A DNA stretch of 64,000 bases, taken from assembly GCF_036850765.1 (NCBI RefSeq), contig NC_089490.1, forward strand, positions 244,106,562 to 244,170,561. Direction: 5' to 3'. Below the pieces are notes generated by a model, which saw only the letters and a program-made list of their open reading frames with translations, searched no databases and was not told where the DNA came from. Numbering within the stretch: position 1 is the stretch's first letter; each line of letters opens with the position of its first letter. The stretch comes from Saccopteryx bilineata. Taxonomy: Eukaryota > Chordata > Mammalia > Chiroptera > Emballonuridae. Both the position numbers and the translations under genes were made by a program. Shown here piece after piece: positions 25,620-37,896 of the stretch.

Positions 25620-26670
25620 GTTGCCCGTTTCTATTTTTATGTTTTAAAAATAATACCAGTATTAACTGAATACATTCTCATGTGAACAATAGAGAAGTCT
25701 ACGGAATGAATTGTGCAAATACCATCCTCACTCCTACCCACACGCAGAGGAGGGAAGGCTAAGTTTGGTATACACCATTTCAAGATTTTTTTTTTCTTTT
25801 CTCTGCATTTGCATAGTATGCATGTATATATGTATTCTAGTAGATGTAAAAGACATCTTATACACATCATGCAGCTCACTTTTTCACTCCCAAGTCTCAG
25901 AGCTCTTCCCACATCTCTAAATACCTCTTTTAGTAATGGCTGCATGTTATTCTAAAGTAGAAATACACTTTATCCATCTTTTCCCTTATTAATGGGCATT
26001 TGGGTCATCTAAAGTTATTCTGTATTAGCAACAGTGCTTCAGGGAAGATTATGCATTCTTCTTTGTGCGGACGCCTGAGCATATCTGCAGAATAGAATCC
26101 TAAGAGAGAGATTCTTGCATCAAAGGCAGCAGTTCTCAACCTGCTGATCAAAGGATTTGTCTGTTTTCAACTTGATAGATACAACACTTCAAATTGCACC
26201 ACTGCCTCCAATGCAGGTACTAATTCAAACTGAAGTGCATGAGTATCTGTCTCCCTCATCCTCCCTGATATCAGCTGTTATCTTGTTCTTAATTTAAAAT
26301 TTCAGATCTGGTAAACGAGTGAAATCAATAAGGCATTCATATTGTTGTGCAACCATCACCACCATCCTTTTCCAGAATTCTCTTCATCTTGCAAAACTGA
26401 ATCTCTGTACCCACTAAACAGGAACTCCTCGTTTCCCCCATCCCCTCCCCACCCCCTGGCACCCACCATTCCATTTTCTCTCTCCGTGAATTTGACTACT
26501 AGGTACCTCACAAAAGTGGAGTCATACAGTATTTGTCTTTTGGTAACTGGTTTGTTTCACTTAGCTAAATGTTCTCAGGGCTCAACCAGGTGTCAGAATT
26601 TTCTTTCTTTTTAAGACTAAATAATATTCCATTGTGTGTAAGCTACATTTTGCTTATCTATTAATAATAC
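25620..26670 (-). mobile_element. Old L1 3' fragments, antisense
   Basis: Two pieces are visible: one around ATGGCTGCATGTTATTCTAAAG and TAATGGGCATTTGGG, and one from about 26290 with GTGCAACCATCACCACCATCC and AATATTCCATTGTGTG. Both are diverged and non-coding. Confidence 0.55.
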
Positions 26671-27322
26671 TTTTATTTTAATTATCTTTTGCTACACAGA
26701 AATTTTAAATGTGTAATCAACTCTGCAATTTCATGATTTCTGTGCTTTGTCTTGTTCAGGAAGGTCTTTTTCACCTAAAAATTACTTTTAAAGTTATGTC
26801 CTAATACAGTATTTTGGTTTTTACATTAAGCTCTTTAAAATATGATGTTTTTGTATAAAGTGAAAAACAAGGATTAACCTTTTTTTTTTTCTATAGTCCT
26901 GGGCAGTTCACCTAATAACATTTATTTAATTGTATATCTTTTTTCCCCCACTCACTTCTAAGTTCTATTTTTATAGTAAAATAAATTCCTACTTATATAA
27001 GGGTCTGTTTCAGAACTTGATTCTGTTGCATTGATCGATTCTGTCTGTTTTTATGCCAGCCGGGGGGGGGGGGGACAGTGGGCTTGGATGTGGATGTGCA
27101 GAAGGTCCAGTTGTGGACCTGGAGGCTGAGTCACAGGATCTCCCACAGTCGGTTCTCCTCAAGGTGCTTGGGCAGACCTGCACAGGCACATGCCTCTTCC
27201 CAAGGCGGCTTTCTGCGCACACTGTTCTGAACCTTGCTTTTCCATTCAGTATGTTCTGGACAGTCTTCCATGTCAGTTCATGTATCATTTCATTCTTTCA
27301 AAAGTTTCATACTATTTCTTTT

Positions 27323-27712
27323 GTATTGTATTGTATTGTACTGTATTGTATCGTATTGTATTTTTCCGAAGTTAGAAGTGGTGAAGCAGACAAACAGACT
27401 CCCACATGTACCCAACCAGGATCCACCCATGCCCACCAGGGGGTGATGCTCTGCCCATCTGGGGCGTTGTTTGTTGTGGCCAGAACCATTCTAGAGCCTG
27501 AGGTGGAGACCGTGGAGCCATCCTTAGTGCCCGGGGCCAGCTTTGCTCCAATGGAGCCTTGGCTGGGGGAGGGGAAGAGAGAGATAGAGAGGAAGGAGAG
27601 GAGAAGGGTGGAGAAGCAGACAGGAACTTCTCCTATGTACCCTGACTGGGAATTGAACTGGGGACTTGCACACACCAGGCCAATGCTTACCACTGAGCCA
27701 ACTGGCCAGGGC
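27323..27712 (-). mobile_element. Ves-type SINE, antisense, with TTGTA-repeat tail
   Basis: The reversed tail is an expanded TTGTA repeat (about 27323-27362). The reversed head CTGAGCCAACTGGCCAGGGC is at the right end. CATACTATTTCTTT is repeated at 27308-27321 and 27713-27726 as target-site duplication. Confidence 0.92.
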
Positions 27713-27818
27713 CATACTATTTCTTTGTAAAAATGCATCATAATTCTATTTCCTAGTTTGATGTGTAAAATCATTCTTTTTTTTTCTCGATATAAATGCT
27801 ACAATGAATATTCTTTAA

Positions 27819-28055
27819 CCCTTTGAGTAGTGAGTTTTTTCATGCTCACTGACCCACAGGAGTGAGGTTTTTTTTCAAAAAATAAAATTAGTTACAGTTT
27901 TATTAACTTAAAATCATGTTTGATAACCAATTTATGGAAACAAGAAGAACATACATTTGCCTTTATTTAATGTTGCCTTACACATGTATGATAGTACTCT
28001 GGATGGTCAGGAGGTATGAGGACGTACATGAACATTTGTACTTCTACTCAAAGGG
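27819..28055. mobile_element. piggyBac-type miniature transposon
   Basis: The 237-bp element starts CCCTTTGAGTAG and ends CTACTCAAAGGG, a perfect 12-bp terminal inverted repeat, and is flanked by TTAA at 27815-27818 and 28056-28059. TTAA duplication with CCC-starting ends defines piggyBac elements. It is too short to encode transposase. It sits inside an older L1-like sequence. Confidence 0.88.
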
Positions 28056-28182
28056 TTAAAAATATGTATTTTGTGTACATACATGAACACCACACACATA
28101 CATATATACATACTATCTATAGGACAGAATTCCCATAATAATACCTCTGAATCAAAGGTAGTGCATACTAAATATTTTTTAC

Positions 28183-28470
28183 TATATATTTGAGTTTATT
28201 GGGATGACATTGGTTGGCAAACTGAACAGGATTCAAGTGTACAACTCATAAAATGCCACCTGCACATCACATAATAGAGAGTGCCAGATTGATGGTGGTA
28301 AGATATTTTTTTACCATAAGTGAGTAACAATACATACTTTTTCAAACTCTTACCAATACTAGATTGTAAGACTCTTTTAAGCTTTCTAATAGAACACCAC
28401 ACAGACACAGAGACATACACAATTATTGTTTTAATTTGCATTTATTTATATATTAGTGAAAGTGTCCAGT
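28183..28470 (-). mobile_element. L1 3' end, antisense
   Basis: TGAGTTTATTGGGATGACATTGG is the reversed 3' end shared with copies at 11.1, 42.5 and 62.5 kb. It is diverged. Confidence 0.6.
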
Positions 28471-28496
28471 TTTTCTTTCTTCTTATTTTGGTTCTT

Positions 28497-28848
28497 CTTC
28501 TTTTTTTTTTTTAAGAGAAGAAGGGAGATAGTGAAATAGACTCTCACATGTGCCCTGACAGGGATCCACCTGGCAACCACCGTCTGGGACTGATGCTATA
28601 ATCAACCAAGCTATATTTAGCACCTGAGGCTCATGTGCTCGTAGCAACCAAACTATTTTCAGTGCCTGGGGCCACGCTAGAACCAACAGAGCCACTGGCT
28701 ACAGGAGGGAAAGAGAGAGGGAAAGGGGAGAGGAAGGGAGAAGAAGCAGATGGTCACTTCTCTCTCTGTGCCCTGACTGGGAATCAAGCCAGGACATCCA
28801 TACACTGGGCTGACACTCTATCCACTGAGCCAATTGGCCAGGGCCATC
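28497..28848 (-). mobile_element. tRNA-derived SINE, antisense
   Basis: A T-run at 28500 marks the tail, and the reversed head CTGAGCCAATTGGCCAGGGC lies at the right. TTTTGGTTCTT is duplicated at 28486-28496 and 28849-28859. Confidence 0.9.
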
Positions 28849-28913
28849 TTTTGGTTCTTAATAGTGTCTTCTTTTTTACAAATTACATATGTGTGTTATT
28901 TGCCAGTTTTTCT

Positions 28914-29117
28914 TTTTAAACGTTTTTTTTAATATTCTTTATTTATTGATTTTTTAGAGAGAGAGGAGTGAGAGAGACAGAGAGAGAGAGAGAAGGGGGA
29001 AGAGCAGGAAGCATCAACTCCCATATGTGCCTTGACCAGGCAAGCCCAAGGTTTTGAACCGGCGACCTCAGTGTTCCAGGTCGACGCTTTATCCCACTGC
29101 GCCACCACAGATCAGGC
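28914..29117 (-). mobile_element. Ves-type SINE, antisense, 12-bp duplication
   Basis: A short Ves copy with a GA-rich body and the reversed head GCGCCACCACAGATCAGGC. GCCAGTTTTTCT is perfect at 28902-28913 and 29118-29129. Confidence 0.93.
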
Positions 29118-30734
29118 GCCAGTTTTTCTACAGCGTTGCTTTTCTTTTTCTTACTGATGTCTAAGGGCTCCTTGTATAGTAAGGATCATAATTCTTTGCC
29201 CTAAATATTAAAACTGCTGTTCTGTTTGTTGTTGGTCTAATTATAGCACTATAACTTTTAATATAATCAGTGTAGCAATCTGTATTTTGTTGTTTCTGGG
29301 TGATATACCATGCTCAGGCAGTGTATACACTTATTCACTATGACCTCCTTCACAAGCTGCACTTCTCAGCATGTGTCCTGGGTGAATAGCTTCTTTCTTT
29401 CAAACATCCTTGCATATGACATCAGGCACCCAGCCAGTTTGAAGAGTTTAGCAGCACACCCATGTTCTTGGGAAGCAAGTGATTGATCATGCTGCTTCTC
29501 ACGGGGATTATTTGCAGTGGGGAAACTACCCAGAAGTAAATAGCTCAGTAATGACAAGACAAGACATGCTGGTGTAGGAGGGCAGACCGACACCCTTTTC
29601 AAAAGCCATGTTTTATTATGTGTGTAGTATTGATACTGATAGATCCTCAAAGGCATCTTCATTTTGCAAAAGAACAAGATTCGAATGAGAAGTTCTACAA
29701 AATAAGTGGGTAGTTTTTCTTTTCTTCTCTTCTGTATTCTCCCCAGAGAAAGAATGTTAACGGAAGACTGTATTAGGCAATAGTTGGCCGCAGAATTGAA
29801 AGAAAAGAGAAGAGAATGTGAAAAAAGAATTGGTACAGTTTTTGTTCATTTGCCAGATATTTACTGGGTAGCAAATGTGTTCTGGGACTATGACAGCCAG
29901 AGGGGCATGAGATCCAGACCTGTCCCCAAGCCGCTGGTAGTCCAGTTAGGAATGATGGAAATCTGAAAAATAGAAACAAGAAATGTATTTGAGGAAAAGA
30001 CCAGGAGCGCAGGTGAGGCTGGAAAGTTGTCTTCCTTTTTGAATTCTGCTATTTCCTGCTTCCCTGATTTCCTTTTCTGGCTGAAAGTCGGAAGTGACGA
30101 CACTCGGCACTGATCTCCGTGGTGAGGGAAAACCTGTTGAATGAATGAGAAGCTGGGTGGCCTTTCTCCATGTCAGAAGCAGAGCTTCAGAGGAAAAACC
30201 AACCCCTGCTGGGTGTACCTGAGTGCAGGTGGGGAGAAGGCAGTCCTGTTGCAGAGGATCAGCCCCCACCCCCACCCCCTTGTCCCACCACACAGCCTGG
30301 TGCTTGCGGTGGTGCAGGAAAGCCAGGCCGCATTCTGGATCTGTGTTTGGACCTGCATGAGGGGTGGAGAATAGAGCTCTGCACTGGGTCCTTTCGTTTC
30401 TGTCTTGGCTCTGTGTGTCCACCGAGGGCACCGGAATTTATACCTCCGGCCAGGACCGCTCCACGAACTCCTGATCCAGCCGTCTCCTTGATATCTCCTC
30501 TCCTCTGGATGTTAACATGTCGCACACTGAGCCCCTGGGACAGCCCACTAAACCTGTTCTTCTGCTTCTCCCTTAATGGTAATTCCATTCTTCCAAGGGC
30601 TCGGCTGAAATTCCTGGAGCCACCCATGCATGATGTCTCACTTTGTCACCCCTCCACAGCCTGCCAGCTGGGATTCAGTCCCTCTGGGATTCTGCCACAA
30701 TTGCCACCACTCTGGTCTAACTCAGCATCGTTCA

Positions 30735-31090
30735 CCCTGCACTGTTGCTGTGTCCTCCTAACTGCTCTCCCTGTTGCGGCTCTCACCCCTTCCATCTTCC
30801 ATCTCTTCTCATTCCTGGGTCCTCCGTTATTTCTTGATGTTCCCATGTGGCTTCCCTCTTTCCCAGAGTAGAAGCCACAGCTTCAGTCACGTTTTCTCCG
30901 GTTTGCTCTCCCTCTCTGCGTGCCCCCAGATTTCATCTCCTGTCCCTCACTTCCTACTCGCACCAGCGCCTGGCTCCTTCTTCTTTGACTCTGCCAAGCA
31001 CTCTCCCACCCCAGGATCTTTGCACAGGTCACTCCCTCCCCTCCAGGTCTTTCCTTGTGTTAGCCATGGTCCCATCAGGAAATATCTGGT
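30735..31090. mobile_element. L2 fragment
   Basis: CTCCTAACTGCTCTCCCTG, TGGCTTCCCTCTTTCCCAGAG and CAGGATCTTTGCACAGG follow the L2 consensus. It is ancient and non-coding. Confidence 0.55.
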
Positions 31091-31116
31091 GCACTTGGAA
31101 TTGATAACTTAAGATT

Positions 31117-31317
31117 TATGTATGAGGGGTAGAGGGGGACCACATGGGCCATACAGTCAGTCACCCGGGGCTTGCAAGCAGCCCGTACTGTCTGTGTTTA
31201 TCCCTACAGTATGAGACTGTGCTGATGGGAAAATTGTTCCTGTGGAATTTCCCAAAGCGGGTTCCATGCGTGTCCCTGGGATGTTCTAGCTGCTGAGGCT
31301 CATTCTGCAAGCTTTGG
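31117..31317 (+). repeat. Perfect inverted repeat, arm A (source copy)
   Basis: These 201 bases are the exact reverse complement of 32159-32359, checked base by base. The arm is continuous with ordinary flanking sequence just after the L2 fragment, so it looks like the source. The spacer between arms is 841 bp. Confidence 0.97.
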
Positions 31318-32131
31318 TGAACTTGGTTGATTTTACCAGAAGGTTTTCAGATAACAGCTAGGCCTTGCAGTCTTTCTGCAAGTGATCCTGGGTGGCAGCT
31401 GTCCACTATGGGAAATAACAGCCACTTCGCTCGTGTGCAGGCAGTGACCACCACTGACTGCCCAGGGTGTGTGCAACTGCATGGCAGACCAATGAAAACA
31501 AAAACAGCAAATATGGATGGCTGCTGTAGCAATCCTTAGAGTCACAAGCTGGTGTGTGTGACAGTGGGGCAGGACAGTCCCAGACGAGACTGTCCAGTGA
31601 GTCCCAAAGACCTTCCTGTGATGCCCAGACTGCAGAAGTGCACCATGTAAGAAGTACTTACATGTTGCAATGGTGTTATCTGACAAGTTTTATTTTTAAT
31701 TTCTGGTTACCCTTAGCTGGTAGGTGGCTTCTAACTTTTAGTTTTAGGTTTCTCCACCCCTATGGCTTACTTTCTGCAACATGTGAAATATTTGATTGGC
31801 TAGAAATCCAATGTTTTAGAGACATTTTAAATAGGCCTTTTTTAAAGAGAGCATGAGACTACACGCCTCTATCCCCGCCCGAACCATCCACTTAAGTTTG
31901 CGGGAGGAGATTTCTCATCACAGTGGTGGTCCCTTACATCCCTCGGGTGATGTCAACGCTGAGACCAGGACCAGAATGATGTTTAAATCACACAGTGAGT
32001 GTCAAACTCTTCACTTGGGCGTTTTCCTTTGCCTTCCTTTCGTTCTGGCAGAAACTATTTTCTCTTAAATTAGCAGACACTCTCCTGGCTTTGCTATCCA
32101 GTTGTGATAGGAACTTATTTGAAGGGTATGT

Positions 32132-32359
32132 ATAGAGCTCTGCACTGGGTCCTCTTTCCCAAAGCTTGCAGAATGAGCCTCAGCAGCTAGAACATCCCAG
32201 GGACACGCATGGAACCCGCTTTGGGAAATTCCACAGGAACAATTTTCCCATCAGCACAGTCTCATACTGTAGGGATAAACACAGACAGTACGGGCTGCTT
32301 GCAAGCCCCGGGTGACTGACTGTATGGCCCATGTGGTCCCCCTCTACCCCTCATACATA
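32132..32359 (-). repeat. Mosaic templated insert with arm B
   Basis: The first 22 bases (32132-32153) are identical in direct orientation to 30371-30392. Five filler bases (CTTTC, 32154-32158) follow. The remaining 201 bases are the perfect reverse complement of arm A. The two source pieces are joined nowhere else in the window, so this is a composite copy. It has no transposon ends. Confidence 0.92.
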
Positions 32360-33691
32360 CCCTTGTAAGTAAAGATTTTAGGGAAGTGTGAACGACCTGT
32401 TGGCCAAATACAAGGGGCAGAAAGCAGTGCTTAAGAGAAAATGAATTAAAGTTGTCATCTGCAGACTTCTGCGTCCATCGCCACCTTGGAGCTCAGCTCA
32501 CCTGCTGGCAGGCTTGACCACCACAGACTAATTTAATAGTGTGGTTTACTCTTTTCCTGTTTTCACTGCTGATCCCAATTACCTCTCAATACCATGAAAA
32601 ATAGAGTCTGGGTGGTGAGAATGTCCAATCTGGTTCACTGACTCTAGACTAGTTTGAAGAAAGCCAGGTGGCGGGACAGAGGCAAATTATTTTTGAGTTG
32701 TTTCATTGCCTCTCTCTATGATGAGTCAGAATTTGAAGTAGAAAAGTGAAATTCTGCACTTCCCCTAACACATTTATTAATGAATTAAGAACTTACTGGC
32801 CTTCTTGAGGTCATCCAGGCTCATTCTTTGTACCCTCAGATTGCCCCAGGGTCAAAGGACCTGATGAATCAGTGGCTCTTTTTGGCTTACAATTAGAAAC
32901 CCTCTCCGAAGGCAGGGAAAAACAAATTATTTTGAACAACAAAACAGTAGTCTCCGTAGGTAGAATACACTCAACTTTTCCTAGGTGAAGTTTTAATGAG
33001 GGAGACAGGGAAGAGTGAAGAAGTCCCTGGTAAGTAATAAATTTCAGTTTAGCCCTTTTGAAATTGGCCTTTGGTCTCTTTCTAATCAGTCTGGTTTTTA
33101 TACCTAATCTTGGTTTCCCTGCTTTGTCTTTCTTTACGGATCTCTGCTGGGTTTGAGGACGGTGGTGGAGCAGTATGTGGCCACAGAGCCTGAGTGGCAC
33201 AGTAAGAGCTGTGCTCTCCAGTCACTGGGACCAGCTGGTCTTGGCTGGGTGTGGTGGCCTCAGGCTGAGCTGGCCTGGCTGTGGCTGGGCTGACTCAGCT
33301 CTGCATTCCTTGCAGCTCGTTCTCCTCCTGGGGGTAGGGGGTTGGGGGTTTGGGGGAGTAACCCAGGAATGTTCTCTTCATGCCGAAGGGGGAAACACAA
33401 AAGAGCAAGCAGTAATACACGGGTCTGTTTAGGCCTAGGATGCAAGCCAGCACAACATCCCTTCTCCTTCATTATGGCCAAAGCAAGTCACCTGGAGTGG
33501 AATAGGGACATACGCTCTCTTCATTGGGGCAGAACTCCAGAGTCACGTGACAAGGGGCGTGGCTACAGGGAAGAGAAAAGAATGGGCCCTTGAATGCCCT
33601 TGTCTACCACAGCTGGCTCAGAGAAACCTGCTCTGAGATAAAACTAAAGTTTCCTTTTTTGTAATTTACCTCTCTCAGGAAACCAGACCCG

Positions 33692-33764
33692 ATGGCTCCC
33701 CTGGCGGTCTCTCAGGCAGCGTTCCTCCTGGCGTTGCTGTCCTTGAGAACTTCCCAGAGCGAAG
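33692..33764 (+). CDS. OSMR: OSMR coding exon 2: start codon and signal peptide
   Basis: The exon begins at 33679 after a CTCTCAG acceptor, and 13 untranslated bases precede the ATG at 33692. It encodes 24 residues beginning MAPLAVSQAAFLLALLSLRT, a short N-terminus followed by a hydrophobic core, which is a typical signal peptide that matches the human receptor closely. The donor is GTAAGA at 33765 and the exon ends in phase 1. G at +4 supports the start, but position -3 is C, so the Kozak context is only fair. The start is fixed by homology. Confidence 0.95.
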
Positions 33765-36700
33765 GTAAGAAGTGGAAAGAACAGTAAAAGAAAAATATTC
33801 ACTGTTTCCAAACGTCCTCTTTAAAGTCTCAGCATTTCACACACAATTGTAATTTAAAAAAAAAAAAGCAGTATTTATTTGGAAAAGAAAAATCACATAG
33901 AGAAAAAAAATGAGGCAATTGTTTGCTTTGTAGAAAGTTGCACAATTCTTTTTTTCTTCGGAGATTACATAGAATCGGTAAGTAGCAATAATTACTTTAG
34001 CCTTGACCTTCCCAATCATGATGGCTCATCTTAATAAGCCACCCGTTCCTGGTCATAAGGGTGTTTGTGAGTGGACCTAATCCTTCAGCACTGCGTGGTG
34101 ATATTTTGAAAATGACCATCACCAGGGGAGTCTCTTCTGCTTCTTGCTGGGGAGAGATGAGGTGAACCAGCCCAGCATGGCCGGCCACAAAGTTAGAACA
34201 ATGTGTGATATCCCTCAGCTATGTTCACTGAGAAGCTGTTAGTACCACTAAGTGCTGAAATATTGTTTATGGATTTTAAAAAAACCTGTTACTTAGCAGC
34301 TGCCCCAATGAGGGTATTTTGAAATAAATTAAAATTTATAAATAAAGTCAATATGAATTCAGTACTTCTAAATGTTTATACATATTTTGATTTTTCTTTG
34401 AACCAGAATGAAGATCGATTCTTAGCCCAGAGAGAGCTTCTGTTGGTTTATAAAGTTTCTGTTGCTTTCTCCTGCATTTTACAAGGCTTTGCATTTTCTT
34501 GTTTTTTGTAGCTTTTTTCTTCTGTACTCCCTTTGTACAGAGACAGCTTACAGGCATGTGCTCTCTGTAACTACCCATACAATTCCTGTCTGTGGATTTA
34601 TGAAAATGACATTCGCAAGAAACATCCCTAAAATTTTTCAGTTTTCTCTTAAAACTTTGTGAAAAGACATTTGGAAATAAAAAAGGGAGATTTTTGTTCT
34701 GATAATAACTCAATTTTCTGTCTGATATCCTTTGACTCTAGGCTTAGTTCATTCAGGATCAGGGTACATGGGAAAATGCTACCTTTATGGCTTCTTAAAA
34801 ATCATAGTTTGATTGTTGGTGTCATCCCTCATCTGGAGCTGAACGGTGGGAACTAGGATTCCTCATCTGTGGTGTGTACACCCCTCCTTATCTTGCCTCA
34901 CTAATGTCGGAGCCAGGCACAGCTGGGACCCTGGCCCCAACCCCAGGCTCTCCAGCAAATCCCAGGCATGTGAAAAAATCCCTTTGGCACAGCAGCTCCC
35001 TAGCGCAGTCGTATTATCTGGCCCAGAGGCCGTTTGCTGAGTGCCTTCTCCCTTGCAAGGCTGCGTTCCCGAGCCTCTGCCGCTGCCCCGCGGCTCCCTT
35101 GGTCCAGGTGGGACAGCGCTTGCCTTGTTTCTCTCCACCAGGCTTTGTGCCTGCTTCCAGCTGTCCCGGCCAGGCGCGCCTGCTCTGCGGGCTCAACCCG
35201 TGCACGTCCTCACCTGCACTGCTTGGATTTCTTGCCCAATTTCTGCTGCCTCGGACCAAGTGCCTACCAGCACTCCCCGCTAAAACTAGGAGTCCCCCCA
35301 TGGGCTCATCCAGCCAGGCTCAGGTTTGACACTCCGTTTAAGATAGCCTAGCTTCCCCCGAACCCGGGGTCAGAGCCCAGGCTCACTGCCATCAGCCAGA
35401 AAACAAGGCTGTGAGAGCCAGATGGGTGTTCTTCCGGTGTGTGTGTGTGTGTGTGTGTGTACACAACAGAGATAAAGAGGCAAACAAACGTGTGGATTTT
35501 CTATAGAAGTGAAATTATACTGTATCTAATGGGAGTATTTATACTGAAGTGTATATGTGTTAAAGTATATATACTTATTAAAGTAATTCAAGTATAGAGT
35601 ATATGTATTATATATCACATAAATATATATATACTGGAAATGTATATATATTTGTTAAAGTATACATACTTTAATAAGTATACTTTACTATATATTTATT
35701 AAGATAATTAATACAATATACGATGAGGGTTTTTACCTTTGATGTTAAATGTTCTAGAAATAACATTACGGTAATGGCTGCATGGTGTCCCATCTTATGA
35801 ATGGACAGTGATTTATTTCCTTAAGTGGTGTTGGGGCCACACAGAGGCTGGGCTGGGAGACCGGAGCAGGAGCTATGACCGAATCCAGGTCAGTTTGGTT
35901 CCCAAGCCCGCCCTTTCTGGCAACACGCCAGCGCTGTGTTATGAGGAGAACTCTGGGCCAAGGGCCAAGAGCCGTGGGTTCTGGTCTAGTTGTACAGTTT
36001 GGGAACAGTCATTTCCTTTTTTTTTTATCTCAGTTTCCTCATTTGAAAAATAATGGGACTGTGTTTAATCATCTCTAAGGTCCCTCTAGCTCTCTGAATT
36101 TACCTTGGCATCTCCCAGTATTTCTCAAGAAAGTCCTAGATTGCTTCTGACCAAATTATTTTGATGGACTAATGTCTCTCAAGTACCTGAGTCACGCAAC
36201 ATTTGCATAGTGTAGATTAATATACAGAGTTCCTCTCTTGACTAATGCACCAGACAAGAGCTTTCTCAAGTTTCCAGAACTTAAGTTGATGCCGGTAGTT
36301 AACTCATTCATTCAGCGACCAGTCCCTGCGTGTCTGTGCTGTGACAGGTGTGTTATTGGTCTCGGTTTCACTAAGCTGAGTGAAACCTCACCTCAGCCTT
36401 CTTGGCTCACAGTCTACAGGGAGACAGACACACCACAGGCCATCTCAGCGGTCTTTGATCGGTGCCCACACAAGGGCTTGGCAAAGCAGCCACAGGGAGA
36501 AGAGAGCTCCAGGAAGGACATGTCGAGGTGTTAGCGAGGAGTTGCTTGTCAGGCACTTGACCTCGTGGAGATCCTGGATCTCTAATTTGAGGTCAACATG
36601 TGCTATGGAGAAGATCTGCCAAAACCATTCAAAGATGCTTAAGCATCAACCTGTGTCCTTCGGGAAATTTGAACATAGAGTGAGACCAACAGCAAACCAC

Positions 36701-37896
36701 CATGTGGGCAAAATGAAACGAGGGCCAGGAAGGATGGGATGATTCTGTGTGCACCTTACTTTCTCTGGTGCCATCGATTCCACAATGGCTAAAAATATTT
36801 CCCCTCTATTCCATAAGGGACCAGCTCTTTCATCTTTCCAAGTCTCCTTTTAGTTAGAAAAGTGAATGCTTGGAAGGTGATATCTGCGATACCATGGACC
36901 ATCAGATACCAGCTGACTTAACATCAACACAGTCTTAATCTTTTCACTGCCTTTGCACCGTTCCCAGTTTGCATCAGACCCCCTCAAACCAACAAGTAAA
37001 ACCCTTGAGCCAGCAATACACAATTCCTGTTGAATCTGCATGGCATTTCTTCTGCTGCGTGGGCAGTGGTGTTTTGTTCTTCTCTCAGAATTAGCAATGG
37101 CGCAACTTACAATAGCAGGGCCCATCAACCTGGCTGTTTTCTAAGCCCGCTGACCTCTGCAAGTCTGTGTCATGTTTGAATCTCTCTTCTTCTACAGACT
37201 CTATTGCACCACTAAATACTCTAACCTTGCAATCTTTCATTATTTCATGAGTCAGTTGTGTCTCTCCAGTAGCTTACTTCCTTGAGCTAGGAACCCTGTC
37301 ACGATTATTTTATTTCACACCAAATGCCTAGTATGTGGCTGGTGTTGATCTCATCCAAAGAGTTGAATGAAATCTTGCCAGAGGTATTTTAAGTTCTCTG
37401 CTTTGAGATGGGAGGTGCTCCTCCTACATTATAGCTATATAATAATATACAATAAATAATAAACAACAAAATACTTTCAATAAAACTTCCATTTTTGACT
37501 TCCAGAAATATGAAATTTATAGCAAAAGTACTGTTTCTTTATTCAGCCTTGTAAATTTCTAAGCTAGTTATATTGTTCAATAGTGTCCTTTATTGTTTAA
37601 TTGTTAAGTTAACTTACGTAATTTGTTTAATTATTGTTTATTGTTTAACTGTTTGTCAATATATTAAGTTGTTGTGTGTTGCTGAGCAATCCATTTCATT
37701 CATGTAGGTCTTAGTTTCTTCATCTGCCAGGGATTTCTAAGTTCCCTTCCCACTTTTCAAGGTGTCTGATTCTAAGGTGCACATGTGAACAGTATTTTTC
37801 AAAGCTGAACAATGATGATATTGAACAATAATTATCTATGGCTATTCAATTGTACTCCCATTAAGTGTTACCTCATTTCTTGTTTTGGTCTTTCAG
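33765..37896 (+). other. OSMR: OSMR intron 2
   Basis: About 4.1 kb. It holds a GT repeat (35438-35460), an AT-rich tract at 35.5-35.7 kb, MIR-like scraps near 36.0 and 37.7 kb, and AT-rich sequence near 37.4-37.7 kb. No young SINE or coding segment was recognised. The GC-richer stretch 34.86-35.34 kb has several open frames but no receptor similarity or paired splice sites. Confidence 0.55.
35438..35460 (+). repeat. GT microsatellite
   Basis: About eleven GT units, interrupted at the right by TACACA. Confidence 0.9.

Larger units (their letters stand above)
23491..33678 (+). other. OSMR: OSMR intron 1
   Basis: About 10.2 kb between the probable first exon and the signal-peptide exon. It contains the rest of the CpG island, a CCAT microsatellite (24178-24213), MIR remains near 24.4-24.66 kb, old antisense L1 3' pieces (25.6-26.7 kb), three antisense SINEs, a piggyBac-type element, an L2 piece and the perfect inverted repeat at 31-32 kb. 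The stretches 29.1-30.7 kb and 32.4-33.6 kb show nothing I can name. Confidence 0.6.

Noticed and set aside
26128..26215. CAGCAGTTCTCAACCTG, resembling a hAT end
   Set aside because: I found no matching inverted end or 8-bp duplication nearby.
27061..27075. Run of about 13 G residues that could form a quadruplex
   Set aside because: It is a single homopolymer in intronic sequence and may be sequencing slippage. Nothing nearby suggests function.
30170..30871. A 233-codon open frame on the + strand in intron 1
   Set aside because: It runs through an L2 fragment and unique intron, shows no domain and has no paired splice sites with OSMR phase.
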